This document shows, piece after piece, positions 60,906 through 64,000 of a DNA stretch of 64,000 nt. The notes below the pieces were generated by a model. It made no database searches. It was not told where the DNA came from and saw nothing but the letters and a program-made list of their open reading frames with translations. The translations under genes and the position numbers were made by a program. Origin of the DNA: Orthonyx spaldingii (lineage: Eukaryota > Chordata > Aves > Passeriformes > Orthonychidae); contig VZTJ01001769.1 in the NCBI GenBank assembly GCA_013397795.1, positions 509,386 to 573,385 on the forward strand, read 5' to 3'. Within the stretch, counting starts at the first letter, position 1, and every line of letters begins with the position of its first letter.

Positions 60906-62854
60906 CAGTTGTCAAAACTCTGTTTATTCTTCCATTAATGTCATAGCCATGAAAAACATATGTATATAGTGTAGTATGCTCCATTGGCACTGAGGCAGTG
61001 ACACCTTTTTAGTGTGTGAATAGAAGAAATTATTTCAAACATATATTTTGAATATCTATTTGAAGCTATCATGTTGCAGTGAATAAAATGTTTTTATCTT
61101 TGTTTAGTCTGCAATCAAGTCTAGGACTGTGGCTTAGTGGGCTGATGTTCTCAATCACTTTAACTTTCTTGCTTGGCAGGGGATCAGCCTCTCTTTTGCT
61201 GCTCACGTTGAGTAGGCAAGCTTGCAGATTTCAATCCTTCTGGAATTTTTCTCTGAGATAATGAGCTGTAGTGTACCTTTAGACCTGACAAAGAAATTGT
61301 GAGTCTGGGAGCATTCCTCTTGGTGTAGAACCTCAGAGAGGGACCATTGCTGAAGAAACTTCACCATCAATGTCATTGCAAACAATGTGGCTCCTTAGCA
61401 AAATGCTTGAAACACATGCAGAGAACTAAATTAGCCATGGCAAGAACAAGGAAACCCAGCCTATCACCACTTAGAAAAAAATACCCAGATGAAAGCTATG
61501 GGACTAAATATGCTGAACTTGAATGGAATTATCTGAGGGATTTTTGTTTCCTTGTGGGTCATGTAGAAAGAAAAAAACAGTGCTACACCTTTGATGTCGT
61601 TTTAATAAATATTCAAAGTCCCTTCAATTACTGCCTGAGTAATTACTGTGGATGCAAATAAAATGGAGAAAACCAGAATGACTTTCTGGTCTTCCTCAGG
61701 GGAATAGACTTTGGAAGAAGCAGCACTGTCTTGTATGTGAGGCAACTTCAAAAATAGAGAAAAGGAGAAAGCTGAGAATAGTAGGTGTTGTAAGCCTCTG
61801 AAAGGCACTGCGTTGCTAGCTGTGCATGCAGAAGAGTCTACATTAGCACTACAGCCTTCCACCATGGTGATTGGCCAATCATAGTTTTGGAAATGATGCT
61901 TTCTTGCTCTTTGTGCCCTGAGGGAAGTCTCTGTGCATTACCTTGCTGTCTGCTTCAGTGAATCCTTTTCAGCAAAATAAACCTGGCCATGAAAAACAGA
62001 GAATATTTGCAAGCCAAAACACCCATGAAGACACTTCTCTTGGTAGCAAGAGTTTAATTCCAGGGATCATTTTGAGCATGTCTTGTGTTTGTTCCACCGC
62101 TAGGCTTGTTGAGACCTGCCTTTTCAAGAAGCACACCATGTTCCCTCTTGTGATTCCCCACAGAACTTTAGCAACACCACTTCTTCCATGAAAACAGGTA
62201 GGATTTTGGTAGCTGTTTTTAAGCCATTAGAGCCAAGGAAAATATGTTGTACTGTGCTGGTGAAGAACATTGGAAGGTCTACATGGTGTTTCTAAAAAGG
62301 CTGATAGCACCAAGTTATATTGTTCTCTCATGCTAGAGGTCCATGAAAGCCTTTAATTCATGTTGAGGAAGAGACACAACTTATCTCACTCCATCCCTCA
62401 AGCTACCAGCTGGACAACCCTGTAATCTCCACAATGACAGAGTGGTAAGGTCCTACTCTCAAGTAGGTAATTTTTTCATCCATTAGCTCAATGTCCCCAT
62501 TATAGTTATTACTTCACCTGACTCTGTGGTTGCAAAGATGGCATATGCCTCAGTGGACTATACAGCCTGCCAATTTTCTAAAAATTGTATCATCACACAC
62601 TGTGTGGACATGTCCTCTCAGTCTCAGAGAATCAAATAGCAATGACTCAACATCATGTGGATTCACAGTCACCTCCTATGATGCTGCTGTCTCCCAGTGG
62701 ATCTGAAATGTGCTGGTCTTAGCAATAGTAGAACTTCCCTAAAACTTAAAAATGTAGACAAGGGTTTAAATACTTTGTGCCTCGTCAAGCCAGTTGAAAG
62801 ATTGAGGAATACTGAGGATGAGGGATAAATGCTCTGGAAATCAGAACATGAGTA

Positions 62855-62901
62855 TGCAAGTCATCGTTCTGTGCCTCAGCTTCCTCTTGTGCATTTTATA
62901 A
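62855..62901 (+). repeat. Possible MIR/CORE-SINE 3' remnant
   Basis: GCAAGTCATCGTTCTGTGCC followed by TCAGCTTCCTCTTGTGCATT and TTATAA closely follows the MIR tail GCAAGTCACTTAACCTCTGT... with CTCAGTTTCCTCATCTGTAAAA. This is the best of the MIR-like matches in the window. Confidence 0.5.
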
Positions 62902-64000
62902 TTCCTGCCAGCAGACAGCTGCTTTAGGGGGCCTGTATGGGTAATGCTGGGCTTCCTTTATTCCTGTTTCCATATATAGGGCAGTCTCTGCTACTGACTC
63001 TTCATACTCACATTTCTGTTTTGGAGAGTGAAACCCACATCAGCTGAAGCTTGTGAGTGACAGGGAATTCTGCACAGGAAACAGGATCTTTCTGTTCTGC
63101 TATTGCTGGTTATAAAAGACTCCCTCTCTGTCATTCCAGTGATCCACAACTTTCTGGGTTGATTAGGAGCTATATTTATTATGTCTTCTGTGACTCAGCA
63201 GCAAACGGGCTTCGATTTACAAACAAAAGTAAAAAGACATCAGCAGTTGTCAAATACAAAAAGACAAAACTGACAAAGACATTTTGCTTTAATACTTCTA
63301 AGCAGATACTGCAAGTAACAGAATGCACACACACGCACAGAGGAATTCAACATGGAATTTTAAAGCAGTTGCCGGTATTCATGTCTTGCAAAAAGAAATG
63401 TTACTGCCTGCCTCAATAGCAATTGGCATTTTGCTGTCAGCTGACTAAAGATGAGCACAGCAGTGTCTGTGGGCAGCTGCAGCAGCTGAGCCAGTGAACC
63501 CTGGCACAGGGACAGAGCCACCAGGTGTCGGCCAGGCAGGCAGCACCTATGCATGGCATCAGCTTCGTACGAGGCCTCAGGAGGACATGGGGATGGTGCA
63601 GGCCCTTCCAACTATGCTAGGCACTTCTTTGCTGTTATGGCTAGTTTCTGCATGACTGATGCTGAGGGAAAAGGAATGGTTAAAGGCAGGGTAGTTGTGG
63701 ATCTCTAACTGTGCTACTCTGTGTGTGGTCACTGAGCTTCTATCAGTGACCAAGCCATTCCTGTTATCCGCAGACAAACTTGCCCACTAAGCTAGAGGGA
63801 GACCATATGCCAGGCTTTTCTGGAGCAGCACTAGAAGCACTGCTGAACTTTGTGCCTTGGGAATCACTTTGCATAGTCAAAACAATTCAGTAAATTCCTT
63901 GTTAGCATCCAGTAATTTTCTTTATCTTTCTCCGGTTTTCTATGTGCCTCAGAGAATCAAGAGGCTAATTCATCCCATAGATCAGCTTTCTGCTGTAATC

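Larger units (their letters stand above)
56188..64000. other. No gene recognised to the end of the window
   Basis: AT-rich unique-looking DNA. It holds AT/TG-rich patches with a 10-bp tandem duplication (59054-59073), a TAAA/ATAA microsatellite (60882-60905), a possible MIR tail (62855-62901) and a GC-richer block at about 63440-63620. ORFs up to 120 codons (63057-63419) have no known features. Confidence 0.5.

Noticed and set aside
62164..62197. Possible 34-bp exon with acceptor and donor
   Set aside because: The phase does not continue the frame of the other candidates (a stop follows), and length gives no coding evidence.
1..64000. CRISPR arrays, bacterial operons, ribosome binding sites, rRNA genes
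   Set aside because: No regularly spaced identical repeats, no operon-like ORF packing and no rRNA motifs; all other evidence is of a vertebrate nuclear genome.

Overview
This window is vertebrate nuclear DNA, almost certainly from a bird and quite possibly a songbird. It is AT-rich and CpG-poor, has no convincing complete gene, and its recognisable content is dominated by remnants of CR1 LINEs with the typical avian 3' ends (short ATTCTRTG-type terminal repeats). Two avian ERV-type LTRs are also present, with a third candidate. A SINE with a tRNA-Ile-like head and a CR1-like tail at about 50.06-50.20 kb resembles the TguSINE1 family known from zebra finch, which is why a passerine is suggested. 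These calls are from pattern memory, not a library search.

Layout. 0-6 kb: a minus-strand CR1 (1.6-1.9 kb) and a possible 77-bp exon (2.69 kb). 6-10 kb: a minus-strand LTR (5.97-6.53 kb), an A-rich tract, a GGA-rich tract and a plus-strand CR1 (9.75-10.19 kb). 10-25 kb: five further CR1 fragments (15.1, 15.9, 16.5, 21.5 and 23.8 kb) and a candidate 539-bp LTR (20.34-20.88 kb). 25-47 kb: mostly featureless, with decayed ancient repeats, a 1.08-kb solo LTR (36.76-37.84 kb) that produces the longest ORF of the window on its antisense strand, and a possible 87-bp exon (38.97 kb). 47-51 kb: a 145-bp purine tract, a run of 31 T, the longest non-repeat ORF (48.28-48.74 kb) and a long CR1 (49.43-50.69 kb) carrying two nested insertions. 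51-64 kb: no gene seen; ancient SINE-like scraps and microsatellites.

Most of the window is probably intron or intergenic DNA. Three plus-strand segments (2691-2767, 38969-39055 and from 48306) have good splice signals and mutually compatible reading phases, so part of a long-intron plus-strand gene may run through it. I do not recognise the protein, and each exon call is tentative.

The most unusual structure is a perfect 117-bp inverted repeat: 50487-50603 is base-for-base the reverse complement of 56071-56187. The left arm interrupts a CR1 element, so it is the acquired copy, apparently made by copying a local segment in inverted orientation. If both arms are transcribed together they would form a perfect 117-bp RNA duplex around a loop of about 5.5 kb.
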